In this document: piece after piece, positions 17,301-26,055 of the stretch
Numbering within the stretch: position 1 is the first letter of the stretch
Layout of the letters: each line of letters starts with the position of its first letter
Assembly (NCBI GenBank): GCA_946481315.1
Contig: CAMLMH010000002.1
Location: 432,686-496,685 of the forward strand
Direction: 5' to 3'
Source of the DNA: an uncultured Bacteriovorax sp.
GTDB lineage: Bacteria > Bdellovibrionota > Bacteriovoracia > Bacteriovoracales > Bacteriovoracaceae
Length of the DNA: 64,000 bases
Notes under the pieces: generated by a model
The model's database searches: none
What the model saw: only the letters and a program-made list of their open reading frames with translations
What the model was told of the DNA's origin: nothing
Translations under genes and position numbers: made by a program

Positions 17301-19401
17301 CTTTGGCCGGTTTTGCAGAGTTATTAGCGTAAGATAATGAACCGTATATTTCATTAAATCCAATGTAATAATTTGAAGAACTGTTAGTGGTATCTGCAGG
17401 AGTATTGATATCCGGCAAGTTGTTTGGATTTAACAGATTTTCTTTGCGATAACTAAAAGCAGTTCCGCCTTCCTGAGGCAAAGTGCTGGATGTCACAGTA
17501 GATTGTGAAACACCATTGGAATCAAAAAATCGGACAGGAACGGTTTTTGAGCTAAGGTAAACTTTTTGAGATTGTGCAGGTTCCGGCAGATTTGCTTCCG
17601 GGAATACACATGCATAGTCCGTCACAACATTCACTGCATTTTTCACGGGAGTTAATGTGCAGTTGACATCGTTACATCCACATAATGTTTTAATTTCGTT
17701 GAGTGCAGCCATTTTGGAAGGCATCAATAGTGATGGAGCGATTGTGGCAAAAAAAGTAATTTTTACTTTTTGATCTTTAAAAACTTTTAGTTGAGTTGTC
17801 GGGAGAAATTGAATGGTGTTTGGACTACCGTAGACCAACATCCAGTCGGCACCTTCTTTCTGAATAATACCGTCCACTTCAACAGTAATCGCTTTTGTTG
17901 TGCTGGCATAATAAGGGAGTTTAAATATATTAGAGTCAGGGAAGTGATCTGTTACCCGGCCCATACGGTGAAGCTCGACAGTATCACCCTTATTTTCCTG
18001 TCCCTGAATATAATATTTTTCACACTTAGCGAGTGTGCTGTTAATGGGATTACAACTAGCATCGGTTTTATATTTGATAACCAGATCTTTTGAGATTGCA
18101 CCGGCCGGTGTAGTTTTTATTTTTATCGCAGCACCAGTGGCAAGGTCGTCATTATGAATCCCTTCAATCCGCACATTAGCATCTTCATAATTAATCGGAG
18201 CTAGGGCAGAGTCAGATTTGGTTGTGTAGTTAAACATCACTACTTCACCATAACTGATTTCTTCAATAGCCGAGAGTGAATCAGCACTCACTGTTAAATG
18301 TGTAAATGTATCTTTAAAGCTTCGGTCATCAACTCCGGAATTATAGAAAGTACCAACTGTTGCATTGGAATAAGTCTTTGTACAGAAGCCGTATTCACCT
18401 TCAATTTTCGTAGTACAGTTATATAAGCTTTCCAGTTTTTTCAGACGACGACCGGCTTCAATGTTCGGATCAGTAGGATCTGTTGGGGTGGTAGGTGTAT
18501 TTGTTGGCTGTGAACAGATGAAATAATATTGTGGATATTGATAAATGTTTGCCGGATTATTGAGAATATCCTGAAGTGCCTGATTGTAATCAACTGAAGT
18601 TGTATCGACACCCGGTTTTAAGGCCAGGTCTTTCACACACTGACCAAGACTGCAGCAATCGTATCCCTGAGCAGTACACTGTGCACTTTCCGTACAACTT
18701 AGACCACTTGGACTTGTAGAAGTGACGATTCCCGCTAATGAAAAATTCAAATTAGAGGTTGTGACCTGAGTAATTTTAGCACCACTGGTACTGAAGAGTT
18801 CCAGTTTGTCACTGGTATAAGTAACCAGACAGGAAGTCAGTGTCGGACATAAGTCTACCCATTTATATTTTGGGGAGAGTGTTGGATAAAGTGAGAACAA
18901 CTGATTAGTCAAACCAGGTTTTTGACAAAAATTCTGATTTGTCGATACATCCGATGGACTGAGGTAGTAATAATATTCGATGGCCTGAGTGGTGAAGTTA
19001 TAAACAGATTTAGGAACTGCCGCAAGAATAATGATCTTGTTTGCGGAGGGATGCGTGAACTTTGCAGTCAGACAGGTGACGGCCTGAGTTCCTGTTGAAC
19101 GGATATAACTGTCGATTTGTTTTCCCCGAAGAACAAACGAATCACTGAAAGTAAGATCCATTGATGCACTGGTTGTATAAACCGATGAACCGTTCTGAAT
19201 AAAATTACTTCCGGTATTAAAGTCGGGAAGTGTTGATGGTGTTTTACTATTATCCGAGGTTGTTGCGCTCTTCAAAACTGAGCGTTTTGATCCCGGTGAT
19301 TGCATACAGGAAACTAACACGAATAAAGAACAGATAATCATCAAAATAGATGATTGCATACTGCCTGATTTTGAATTCAGTTTCTTCATTAGAGTACTCA
19401 T
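14386..19401 (-). CDS. giant Cys-rich lipoprotein, about 1671 aa
   Basis: Not a family I can name. A hydrophobic segment ends in lipobox LFVLVSC (about residue 32), predicting a lipidated envelope protein. The mature part is beta/loop rich with about 60 cysteines in clusters, several with the pattern C-x5-C-x6-CC or C-x4-DC: near residues 235-258 (CTESAQC...CC...C), about 890 (CQRYHQC...DC), about 1190 (CFTDMDC), about 1255 (CC) and about 1515 (CC). Such spacing is seen in disulfide-rich extracellular modules. ATG 19401 or 19389 are both possible starts; a TTG at 19404 is less likely. Apparently monocistronic. Confidence 0.75.
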   Translation of the reverse strand: MSTLMKKLNSKSGSMQSSILMIICSLFVLVSCMQSPGSKRSVLKSATTSDNSKTPSTLPDFNTGSNFIQNGSSVYTTSASMDLTFSDSFVLRGKQIDSYIRSTGTQAVTCLTAKFTHPSANKIIILAAVPKSVYNFTTQAIEYYYYLSPSDVSTNQNFCQKPGLTNQLFSLYPTLSPKYKWVDLCPTLTSCLVTYTSDKLELFSTSGAKITQVTTSNLNFSLAGIVTSTSPSGLSCTESAQCTAQGYDCCSLGQCVKDLALKPGVDTTSVDYNQALQDILNNPANIYQYPQYYFICSQPTNTPTTPTDPTDPNIEAGRRLKKLESLYNCTTKIEGEYGFCTKTYSNATVGTFYNSGVDDRSFKDTFTHLTVSADSLSAIEEISYGEVVMFNYTTKSDSALAPINYEDANVRIEGIHNDDLATGAAIKIKTTPAGAISKDLVIKYKTDASCNPINSTLAKCEKYYIQGQENKGDTVELHRMGRVTDHFPDSNIFKLPYYASTTKAITVEVDGIIQKEGADWMLVYGSPNTIQFLPTTQLKVFKDQKVKITFFATIAPSLLMPSKMAALNEIKTLCGCNDVNCTLTPVKNAVNVVTDYACVFPEANLPEPAQSQKVYLSSKTVPVRFFDSNGVSQSTVTSSTLPQEGGTAFSYRKENLLNPNNLPDINTPADTTNSSSNYYIGFNEIYGSLSYANNSAKPAKEVRVKKGTTYDIFVDRGVYSNCIQCGNDYFSNLTKIFPYTEYGGGLKPLQSQTNTIVGNSIRSAEMAFGRACLIPATMIPWSHYPESEIKDQRLGRMRAQHFAYANGYQYDWYGFDYGAVIGSFDGVKWFAIGTNRRIKADTNKLFLAVNGVFGDLALESTFEVTVNDAALNPDGTNMVTKDFDSDGAQCQRYHQCTTDNDCATTLGWDYACAPVNQITTSWPKFDENAKEIPEASSDIRNLTSILGVSSPGKRCVYRGRGSMCTPNFNSISSSTFNSSTEKVFHACSANNYCQPIMNGGAAVAKFNNRIVRYGKVKVDSTIDSFGYGVRFPGRPFNYNASESVRSETLRNLNGNKALAMCVPGRDVNADTFVLQNTNTPTTNSLGDKVLGLGMTFEGNTKNDKYLMSCSVMDSTKNFHHIASSATASHATDNTLKYDSATQSISTNALLFFKSIFESKNISFNMLKRNNELLTGISYAQNRCLRAPGASCFTDMDCAPSKPLADKLKSISAEDLAVTNLLNKYEVKFWQEELVCSQATSKTDPEYDPKNNRCCREAGKTISIATASNSVDVNTSAAPGIDIDLNVKQRYSRVATVYKDMKADATNYPPLNAAVVDQCTTPGGCELTTGLANQFKTFSAMAERTSCSGDWVRSFATGSTRWESSRFQKFTPAIFKCFNWMPGINNYTCEDNEEDDPDCKAVQTLPGSAKAKGIMDYLGKLELMGIPQINMPTGAYYEGTTELDLSCRSNPTGQNNPYPGNFGSPAANYLAPIALFKFPAPDAEYSDGTKQLYSAADPSNWNAMKNIFKPDEVRGCLGAGTQMKTGDDPNLCCTGFINPTNNRCQLLDYVDLSVYTNKYVSSEAKKLNVTLFDSNGYVKDPVYVAQLACQKSFCASGVVGTGALITQLHIPGKPSGNKVYRFIDGSEADFEDDNQLLVLYNAGLKINTHAYCLPPSFKGKSSADFTVISCGN

Positions 19402-19723
19402 CAAATCACTGATCGGAAAAAGACTTTAATCATTGATTTTATTTTAGTTCGTAGGAAAAACTTGCTGCCAGGAAATGCGTGTTCTCTTTATGTTTCAGCT
19501 AGTTTAAAACAACGGGGCGAGCACTCCGTTCCTGCGATATGCCCCAAATCTAAGGCACTTTAAATAGAAGGTCTGGGCCAGTTTAGAAAAAGGTCCTCTT
19601 TCCTAAACTCTGAAAGATGTGGAAATTATTTAATCCCCAAAACAAGTCCGATAATTCCACTCAAGCAAAGAGAAAGCTGAGACGATAATAACCTGAGTAA
19701 CCTGCTTAACTAATAGAGGCATA
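19402..19723. other. 322-bp intergenic region between divergent genes
   Basis: No ORF or RNA gene found. It must hold promoters for the giant lipoprotein (minus) and the small exported protein (plus). One inverted repeat is clear: AGTTTAG at 19580-19586 with CTAAACT at 19603-19609, an imperfect hairpin with no T-run after it. A second possible stem is GGGGC/GCCCC around 19513-19545. I cannot place -10/-35 boxes with confidence. Confidence 0.4.
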
Positions 19724-20014
19724 ATGAAATCAATTCTCTTAACTTTAACCTTTTTTGTTTATCCGGCCGTGATCAATGCTTCCGAAACAGAAAACACAGA
19801 AGTGAAAGATGTAGAATACTTTATCCATGCTTCACGTTTAGAAAAAATACAGGCCGATGCCATGGTCGAGACGATGGTTAAAAGCGGAAGGATAACAAAA
19901 GATCATGGTGATAGAGCAAAGCGGGAAATTGCCAGCATTCATGAAGAAAATCTGGAAGAACTTAAAAAAGAAGCGATTGTTCACATCAAGTCCCGCGATT
20001 TGGCCAATAAATAA
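19724..20014 (+). CDS. small exported helical protein, 96 aa
   Basis: Unrecognised. The signal peptide spans residues 1-19 (MKS, hydrophobic, cleavage near INAS). The ~77-residue mature part is charged and helical (EKIQADAMVETMVKSG, HEENLEELKKEAIVHI). An AGAGGC SD precedes ATG 19724. It is convergent with cinA: the stop codons abut with no gap. Possibly a small periplasmic protein; no function can be assigned. Confidence 0.6.
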   Translation: MKSILLTLTFFVYPAVINASETENTEVKDVEYFIHASRLEKIQADAMVETMVKSGRITKDHGDRAKREIASIHEENLEELKKEAIVHIKSRDLANK

Positions 20015-21283
20015 TTACTCGCTTTCAATCAGCTCCAATAAGGTTAACAAGGCCCGATCAGAGAACCGGTCTTTTAGCCGTAAACGGTCACCTGGAAACT
20101 GAAAAAGTGCTGAGCCGTTTTTATTTGCACCAGCAAAGGCGATCGCTACAGTACCCACAGGTTTTTCTGTCGTTCCTCCTTCCGGCCCGGCTATTCCGGT
20201 GATCGCAACGGCATAGTCTACGTTTAATAATGATCTTACTCCAGATGCCATCTCTTCTGCGGTCTGCATACTGACAGCGCCGAAAGATTTAAGCGTTTCT
20301 TCTTTTACCTTGAGCACATTTTTTTTAACAGAATTGTCATAGCAAACCACACTTCCCCAAAAAGCGGATGATGCTCCCGGAAGATCTGTTATTTTGGAAG
20401 CACAAAGTCCCCCGGTGCAGGATTCAGCGAAGGCAAAAGTTTTTTTCTTCGTCAAAGCTCGCTCCAGCACTCTTTCATTAAGGGGAGAGTTTCCGAATTG
20501 CCAGACGTGATCTTTCAAGGGCCCATTGTTTATCAGTTCTGTAATGTCTTTTTGTTTTTTTTGATGATCTTTTTCATCACCATGATAACTGACTACTATG
20601 TCCACACCGATGGTGTGGGGAAGTGAACTTACTTTTCCAAAACGTTCAAGTTGTTCCCAAAGTTGCGGACAGAGTTCGAAAAAAATCTTCTCTTCCGGCA
20701 CTCCGTGTGTTCGGATGACGGTCTGAAAATTGGGGCGGAAACCATCCGCAAAAGTCCGGGCAATGTAAGGAAGAAATTCACTATCGACCATTTCAAAAAA
20801 TTCTCTGGGCACACCTGGACCGGATAAGAGAAGCTTCTTTTTTTCCGGATCAAAGTAAGCCAGACCAGGGGCAAGTCCTTTTGGATTTTTAAGAGCAATA
20901 AAATCTTGAGGAAAAATATGATAATGATTCATTTCTCTATGCCAGCTGCGTCCGAAACGATGGTAGTTTTCGGCCACTATTGCAGCGACTTCGTCACGCT
21001 CAATTAGTTTTTTTCCAAAAAAATCGGCAAACGTTTTTTTGGTTTTATCATCCAGAGTAGGGCCAATTCCTCCGGAAGTAATAACAACGTCACTTTCTTC
21101 CATGGCCTCGCTGAGAGCGCGGATCATATCCTGCTCCAAATCGCGGATAAATTTAATAGACGACAGTTCTAGTCCCTTTTTAAAAAGGTATTTGGAGAGA
21201 AAACTGCCATTGGAATCTATAGTGCGACCATTGAGAATCTCATCGCCGATGACGATCATTGAAACCTTTATTGACTCTGACAC
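20015..21283 (-). CDS. cinA: CinA family protein (MoCF domain plus nicotinamide-nucleotide amidase domain)
   Basis: Two-domain CinA. The N-terminal molybdopterin-binding-like domain (residues 1-170; IVIGDEILNGRTIDSN, TSGGIGPTLDD) has ADP-ribose pyrophosphatase activity in characterised members. The C-terminal CinA domain (about 270-422; FAESCTGGLCASKIT, AVAITGIAGPEGGT, KPVGTVAIA) deamidates nicotinamide mononucleotide. At 422 aa it is full length. The start is GTG 21283, supported by a strong GAGGAGGAG SD. The role is NAD salvage/repair of pyridine nucleotides; the competence link is historical. Confidence 0.93.
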   Translation of the reverse strand: MSESIKVSMIVIGDEILNGRTIDSNGSFLSKYLFKKGLELSSIKFIRDLEQDMIRALSEAMEESDVVITSGGIGPTLDDKTKKTFADFFGKKLIERDEVAAIVAENYHRFGRSWHREMNHYHIFPQDFIALKNPKGLAPGLAYFDPEKKKLLLSGPGVPREFFEMVDSEFLPYIARTFADGFRPNFQTVIRTHGVPEEKIFFELCPQLWEQLERFGKVSSLPHTIGVDIVVSYHGDEKDHQKKQKDITELINNGPLKDHVWQFGNSPLNERVLERALTKKKTFAFAESCTGGLCASKITDLPGASSAFWGSVVCYDNSVKKNVLKVKEETLKSFGAVSMQTAEEMASGVRSLLNVDYAVAITGIAGPEGGTTEKPVGTVAIAFAGANKNGSALFQFPGDRLRLKDRFSDRALLTLLELIESE

Positions 21284-21397
21284 TTCTCCTCCTCAACGTC
21301 TTTCGAACCTGTGTCTTTCTGTAACAGGCTATCTATTTTCCCATAATTTTGATATTCTTTATACTCGTAAATATCTTTTGCCTCTTGGACTTTCGAC

Positions 21398-22957
21398 ATG
21401 ACAAAAAAAATTCAGTTCACCCTGGACTACAACCAGGATGTCGATGATTTTCTTTCCAAAAACCACGCTGGTTTTACAGACTACCGCATTCTGGGTCAGG
21501 CCCTTGATGCCCGTGGTGCCGGCCGGGGAAAAGTTCCGCGTTACACGTATAATGTCGAACTACTTATGCCGGGAGAGAGATTTGAAGCAGCAAAAGAGCA
21601 ATTCACCAATCTGGGGGAATTTAAAAATCGTCCTATAATCATCGGTGCGGGACCAGCGGGATTATTCTGCGCTCTTCGTCTGGCAGATTTCGGAGTTCCT
21701 TCGTTGGTCATAGAACGCGGTGATCGCGCGCACCGGCGCATGCTGCATATTTCGAAATTCTGGCGCTACGGAGAATTCAACCCTGAGAACAATGTTTGTT
21801 ATGGCGAAGGTGGAGCGGGTTTATTTTCTGACGGAAAACTCATTACCCGTATCAAGTCTCACTACGTTCAGTATGTCATGAATCGTTTTGTTGATTTTGG
21901 TGCACCTCCTGAAACAGCGTATATTTCTAACCCGCATTTGGGCTCTAATAAAATCCGGGCACTCATCAATCAGATGACTGATTACCTGCGTAGTAAAAAA
22001 AGTGAAGTTCTCTACAACACCCGAGTAGACCGACTTTTGTTTGAAGGAAAAAAAGTCATTGGAGTTGAGCTCTCTGACGGACAGAAAATCTACTCACCCT
22101 ATGTGGTACTGGCCACCGGACACTCGGCCAGTGAAATGTATCATCACCTCGAAGATAGTGGTGTAGAAATGAAACAAAAAGATTTTGCTGTTGGTGTTCG
22201 CATAGAACATCCCCGCGATCTTATCGATGAGATTCAGTATGGAAAATTCCGGGGAGCTGAACTCGGAGCGGCCAGATACCGCTTAAGTTATGAAGATCCT
22301 CATAGTAAAAAAGGAACTTACAGCTTTTGTATGTGTCCGGGCGGTTATGTTTTATCTTCCGGAACAGAGGCCAATGGTATCGTTGTAAACGGAATGAGTA
22401 ACTATGCCCGCAATTCCCGCTGGTCAAATGCTGCCCTGGTCGTGAGTGTGCGTGCTGGTATCGATTTTCCCGGCGATCAGCTCCTGGCCGGTCTGCATTT
22501 CCAGCACAAAATTGAACAGAGCGCATATAATCAGTCCAGGGCTCGTGCCTCCGGAAGAGAACTGCCGGCGCAGACGCTCAAAGAATTTATGGATCACAAG
22601 TTCAATCCGGACGCAAGCTCAATAAAAACTTCGACTCCCTCAGATATTGTTAAGGCCCCCCTAAGGGAGATATTGCCTGAATTTGTGACTAAACATTTAG
22701 AGACGGCCCTGCTAAAATTTGATGAGAACCTGAAAGGATTTGTTTCAGACAAGGCCTTATTGATCGCGCCGGAGACCAGAACATCGGCCCCGGTAACGAT
22801 AACCAGAAATAAAGAGACAATGGAGTCTACCAGTCATCAGGGCCTTTTCCCTTGTGGTGAAGGGGCCGGACATGCAGGGGGAATCACCAGTGCTGCTGTC
22901 GACGGAGTGAAGGTCGCAATGTCTCTACTAAAATTTGAAAAAGGATTTGAACCGTGA
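21398..22957 (+). CDS. NAD(P)/FAD-dependent dehydrogenase (COG2509-type), 519 aa
   Basis: Flavoprotein with a preceding ~75-residue N-terminal domain, then a Rossmann FAD motif IIIGAGPAGLFCALRLADFG at about residues 80-99, a CYGEGGAGLFSDGKL segment (about 133-147) and a C-terminal FAD-contact segment FPCGEGAGHAGGITSAAVDG. This layout is typical of the uncharacterised FAD-dependent dehydrogenase family found in many bacteria; the substrate is unknown. Its TGA overlaps the GTG start of the next gene by 4 bp, so the two are coupled. It is divergent from cinA with 114 bp between. Confidence 0.85.
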   Translation: MTKKIQFTLDYNQDVDDFLSKNHAGFTDYRILGQALDARGAGRGKVPRYTYNVELLMPGERFEAAKEQFTNLGEFKNRPIIIGAGPAGLFCALRLADFGVPSLVIERGDRAHRRMLHISKFWRYGEFNPENNVCYGEGGAGLFSDGKLITRIKSHYVQYVMNRFVDFGAPPETAYISNPHLGSNKIRALINQMTDYLRSKKSEVLYNTRVDRLLFEGKKVIGVELSDGQKIYSPYVVLATGHSASEMYHHLEDSGVEMKQKDFAVGVRIEHPRDLIDEIQYGKFRGAELGAARYRLSYEDPHSKKGTYSFCMCPGGYVLSSGTEANGIVVNGMSNYARNSRWSNAALVVSVRAGIDFPGDQLLAGLHFQHKIEQSAYNQSRARASGRELPAQTLKEFMDHKFNPDASSIKTSTPSDIVKAPLREILPEFVTKHLETALLKFDENLKGFVSDKALLIAPETRTSAPVTITRNKETMESTSHQGLFPCGEGAGHAGGITSAAVDGVKVAMSLLKFEKGFEP

Positions 22958-24174
22958 AAATTTCAACATGCATTTTATCTCTTTGCCTTTTATTAAATGT
23001 CTCAGTGGCCATAGCGGCTTTGCCTGAATACGAAGCTCCTCTTCTGCTGGCCCGAGCTAATATAGAAGACGGTTATAATCTTCCTCCCATGAGTTATTTA
23101 AGTAATCCTTCTCCGGTCATTAACACCAGAGGAGATGTCGCCATTAAAATAATGGGTTTTGACGGACAAACTAATCATGGTTTGTGGCTTAAGCCAGAAG
23201 ATGAGAAAAATGGAAAGATTGTCTATACAGCCCCTGAATCACGTTTTATGACTGATCCATCTTTAAATAATTCCGGCCAGGTTGTTTTTAATCTCTACGA
23301 AGAAGGAATCACTGACGGTCTTTTGTTACTGGATACGCAAACTGGAAATGTTGAACAAGTTCTGAATCCCGACGATAAAGATATTGCCTATTACACTTAC
23401 TCACAGCTGCTTGATGACGGTAAAATCTTTTTTCGCGGAACCAATGGCAATAATGAACGAACGTTTTTTTCTTATATTGATAAACAGCTAAAACCCATTA
23501 TCACTGAAGGCATGGTGGCGTATGGACAAAAGTCTTCATATCTTTTCAGACCTGTTTTGAATCCAAAAGGTGAAATGGTCTTTAAGCGAAGAATCGGTGA
23601 AAAAGGACAATGGGATGAGTCTAATCCGGATGAAATTCTCCTGCTAAAACCAAATCTGGATCAGTCCTTTGATTCAGTTGTCATCGCCCGTGATCGTGAT
23701 GCTGATCCAGCTTCTTTTTATCTTGGCTTTAATAATACCGCGACAGTTTCTAAAAATGGTCTGGTCGCCTTTACTGCAGTACTGGAGAATTCACAACGAG
23801 CTCTCGTTTTATACCGAGACGGAATTTTAAAAAATCTGGCCGTGGAAAAAGCGGATGACATATCAGAAATTGAAATGTTTACACCAAAAGTAAACGACCG
23901 GGGACTAGTGGCCTTTCGTGCACGTGATCTGGACGGAAAGCGCGGCATCTACATTGCCACTAACGACGGAATAAAAAAACTCATTAGTGAAGGCGATGAA
24001 GTAAAAACGGATCTGGGAATGGCCCGAATTCTATCTAACCCGAACTATCCTGGTTTCAGTGGCGAAATCGACATGAATGAAAATGGTGACATTGTCTTTT
24101 CCTGTCTGCTGGTTTCAAGTGCTGATAACAATGAATGGGGAACTGCCCTTTTTAAGATTTCTCCAAAAAAATAA
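22954..24174 (+). CDS. exported seven-repeat beta-propeller-like protein, 406 aa
   Basis: Signal peptide over residues 1-22 (cleavage near AIAA). The mature protein carries seven copies of an N-x-x-G-x-(V/I)-x-F type unit: NTRGDVAI, NNSGQVVF, LDDGKIFF, NPKGEMVF, SKNGLVAF, NDRGLVAF and NENGDIVF, spaced about 40-60 residues. That count and spacing suggest a seven-bladed propeller similar to the tandem NxxGxxxF families. The GTG start at 22954 overlaps the previous stop. The flavoprotein gene at 24181 follows after 6 bp, so the three are likely one operon. Ligand or partner unknown. Confidence 0.7.
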   Translation: MKISTCILSLCLLLNVSVAIAALPEYEAPLLLARANIEDGYNLPPMSYLSNPSPVINTRGDVAIKIMGFDGQTNHGLWLKPEDEKNGKIVYTAPESRFMTDPSLNNSGQVVFNLYEEGITDGLLLLDTQTGNVEQVLNPDDKDIAYYTYSQLLDDGKIFFRGTNGNNERTFFSYIDKQLKPIITEGMVAYGQKSSYLFRPVLNPKGEMVFKRRIGEKGQWDESNPDEILLLKPNLDQSFDSVVIARDRDADPASFYLGFNNTATVSKNGLVAFTAVLENSQRALVLYRDGILKNLAVEKADDISEIEMFTPKVNDRGLVAFRARDLDGKRGIYIATNDGIKKLISEGDEVKTDLGMARILSNPNYPGFSGEIDMNENGDIVFSCLLVSSADNNEWGTALFKISPKK

Positions 24175-24180
24175 AAAGCT

Positions 24181-25614
24181 ATGTTGTATTCTTCAAAAGA
24201 TAAAATCACTAAATCCTACGACGTTATTGTTATTGGTTCTGGACTGGCGGGGATGACTCTTGCCAATAAAATGGCCCGTGATGGGCGCTCAGTTCTTTTG
24301 CTGGAGTCACACAACAAGCTAGGTGGATTTGCAACCTGGTTTAAGCGCAAAGAAGGTCAGCATATTTTTGATGTATCCCTGCATGGATTTCCGGTTGGTA
24401 TGATTAAGACCTGTCGCAAATACTGGAGCAAAGAAATTGCAGATCGTATTCATCAACTGAAATCTGTCCGCTACATAAATCCACAATTCAGCGTAGAAAC
24501 TGATTTCACCAAAGAACACTTTATAGAAGTTCTGGTGAAAAAATTTGGTATTTCCCATGAAACCGTTCAGGCCTTTTTTTTGGAACTGGCCAATATGAAT
24601 TTCTACGACAACTCCCGCATGACCAATGGTGAGTTGTTTGAAAAATATTTTCCTGGCAGAAATGATGTCACCCGTTTTTTACTGGAGCCAATCGTTTACG
24701 CTAACGGCTCTAACCTCGAAGATCCGGCCATCTCCTATGGAATTGTTTTCTCCAATTTTATGAGTAAAGGCGTTTACATTTTTCAGGGCGGGACAGATAC
24801 CATGATTGGGATGATGAAAGATGAACTTCTAAAAAATGGTGTTGATATCCAGATGCAGGCGAAAGTCGATCAGATTATTATAGAAAACAACCGGGCCGCT
24901 GGGGTCATCGTTAAAGGCCATGAAATAAGAAGTAAAAGTGTTGTTTCCAACTCCAATTTAAAAACAACTATTCATAAAATGGTCGGTGACCGATATTTCC
25001 GCAAAGAATTTATAGATCAAACCAATGCAGTCCGACTGAATACTTCTTCCTGTCAGGTTTACATGGGACTAAAAAAAGGAGAGTCGATTCCCTTTATTGG
25101 CGACCTCATTTTTACCAGCGAAGATGATCATTTTTCCACTGATCTCATCCTTTCGCCTAAAGTCGGCAGTCAGACCTTCTCCGTTTATTATCCTGACTCC
25201 AGACCTCATCTTCCCCCTCAATATGCGATCGTTTCTTCTTCTAATGCCCGTTTTGAAGACTGGGCAAATCTTAGTGAAGAAGATTATGAAAAACAAAAAA
25301 ATTATCTGATTGAAAAGGCCATTAGCGGTCTTCAGAAAATTGTTCCTGATATCCGGGAAAAGCTAGACTTCGTCGATGCGGCCACGCCTTTGACAGTTCA
25401 GCGCTATACATTGCACGAAAAAGGAGCAAGCTTCGGAACCAAGTTCGAAGGTCTGGAAGTCTCAATGAATCTGCATAAAGAAATGCCGGGACTTTTCCAT
25501 GCCGGCTCTGTGGGAATTATTATGTCCGGCTGGCTGGGAGCTGCTAATTACGGAGTTATCCAGGCCCATGAAGTAGATAATTACCTTACACGTCTGGAAA
25601 AAGAGCACTCATGA
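24181..25614 (+). CDS. CrtI/phytoene-desaturase-like FAD oxidoreductase, 477 aa (copy A)
   Basis: Amine-oxidase/phytoene-desaturase superfamily. The N-terminal dinucleotide motif [20 protein letters not shown] is followed by [11 protein letters not shown] and FDVSLHG; the C-terminal FAD segment has [22 protein letters not shown]. Family members desaturate, isomerise or saturate polyene chains (carotenoids, retinol), but nothing here fixes the substrate, and no crtB or other carotenoid gene is in the window. It shares the FDV-x-LH motif with the second copy at 36539. It ends 6 bp inside the convergent GNAT gene. The start ATG has a poor SD and likely depends on coupling to the gene before it. 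Confidence 0.82.
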   Translation: MLYSSKDKITKSYDVIVIGSGLAGMTLANKMARDGRSVLLLESHNKLGGFATWFKRKEGQHIFDVSLHGFPVGMIKTCRKYWSKEIADRIHQLKSVRYINPQFSVETDFTKEHFIEVLVKKFGISHETVQAFFLELANMNFYDNSRMTNGELFEKYFPGRNDVTRFLLEPIVYANGSNLEDPAISYGIVFSNFMSKGVYIFQGGTDTMIGMMKDELLKNGVDIQMQAKVDQIIIENNRAAGVIVKGHEIRSKSVVSNSNLKTTIHKMVGDRYFRKEFIDQTNAVRLNTSSCQVYMGLKKGESIPFIGDLIFTSEDDHFSTDLILSPKVGSQTFSVYYPDSRPHLPPQYAIVSSSNARFEDWANLSEEDYEKQKNYLIEKAISGLQKIVPDIREKLDFVDAATPLTVQRYTLHEKGASFGTKFEGLEVSMNLHKEMPGLFHAGSVGIIMSGWLGAANYGVIQAHEVDNYLTRLEKEHS

Positions 25615-26055
25615 GTGGAGTTCTTTTCTCAAAATAATTTTTGGTGTCTGATCGGTATCGGTGAACGACCCCACAATCTGGAAACCACTATCGATATTTA
25701 ATTTCAGCATGGCGGGAAATTTATTGCGTGTCCTTGTTTCAATTCGTTTATAGCCTTTTTGTCTGCACCAGTTGTGCTGGTTATGCATTAATTCCCTGGC
25801 TATGTTCTTTCGCCGATATGAAGGCAGAACACCTCCCGTCCAGGAATAAAAGAGATCCGGATCCTGACCATAACCGATTTTAAAACCTGCAATTTCACCG
25901 TCCCAGTAGGCCATGAGAATTAAAAAATCAAAATGATAGTCAAATTTTCGGAAAAATTTAGCCGCATTAAAACTTTCGAAAATCTGGGGATAAATCTTCG
26001 TCAGTTCTGCAGTGATTTGCGGTGTGAGTCTGGTGTGAGTTACGATCGCTAACAT
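25609..26055 (-). CDS. GNAT-family N-acetyltransferase, 148 aa
   Basis: Predicted acetyl-CoA-dependent acyltransferase. The GNAT core is visible: strand/turn [18 protein letters not shown] (motif A, R/Q-x-x-G/A type, where the usual Gly is Asn-Ile-Ala here), preceded by [15 protein letters not shown] and followed by [22 protein letters not shown]. The start ATG 26055 with AGGAAA upstream is preferred over an earlier in-frame start 51 bp away. It overlaps the 3' end of the transposase-like gene by 7 bp, suggesting translational coupling. Substrate unknown. Confidence 0.78.
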   Translation of the reverse strand: MLAIVTHTRLTPQITAELTKIYPQIFESFNAAKFFRKFDYHFDFLILMAYWDGEIAGFKIGYGQDPDLFYSWTGGVLPSYRRKNIARELMHNQHNWCRQKGYKRIETRTRNKFPAMLKLNIDSGFQIVGSFTDTDQTPKIILRKELHS

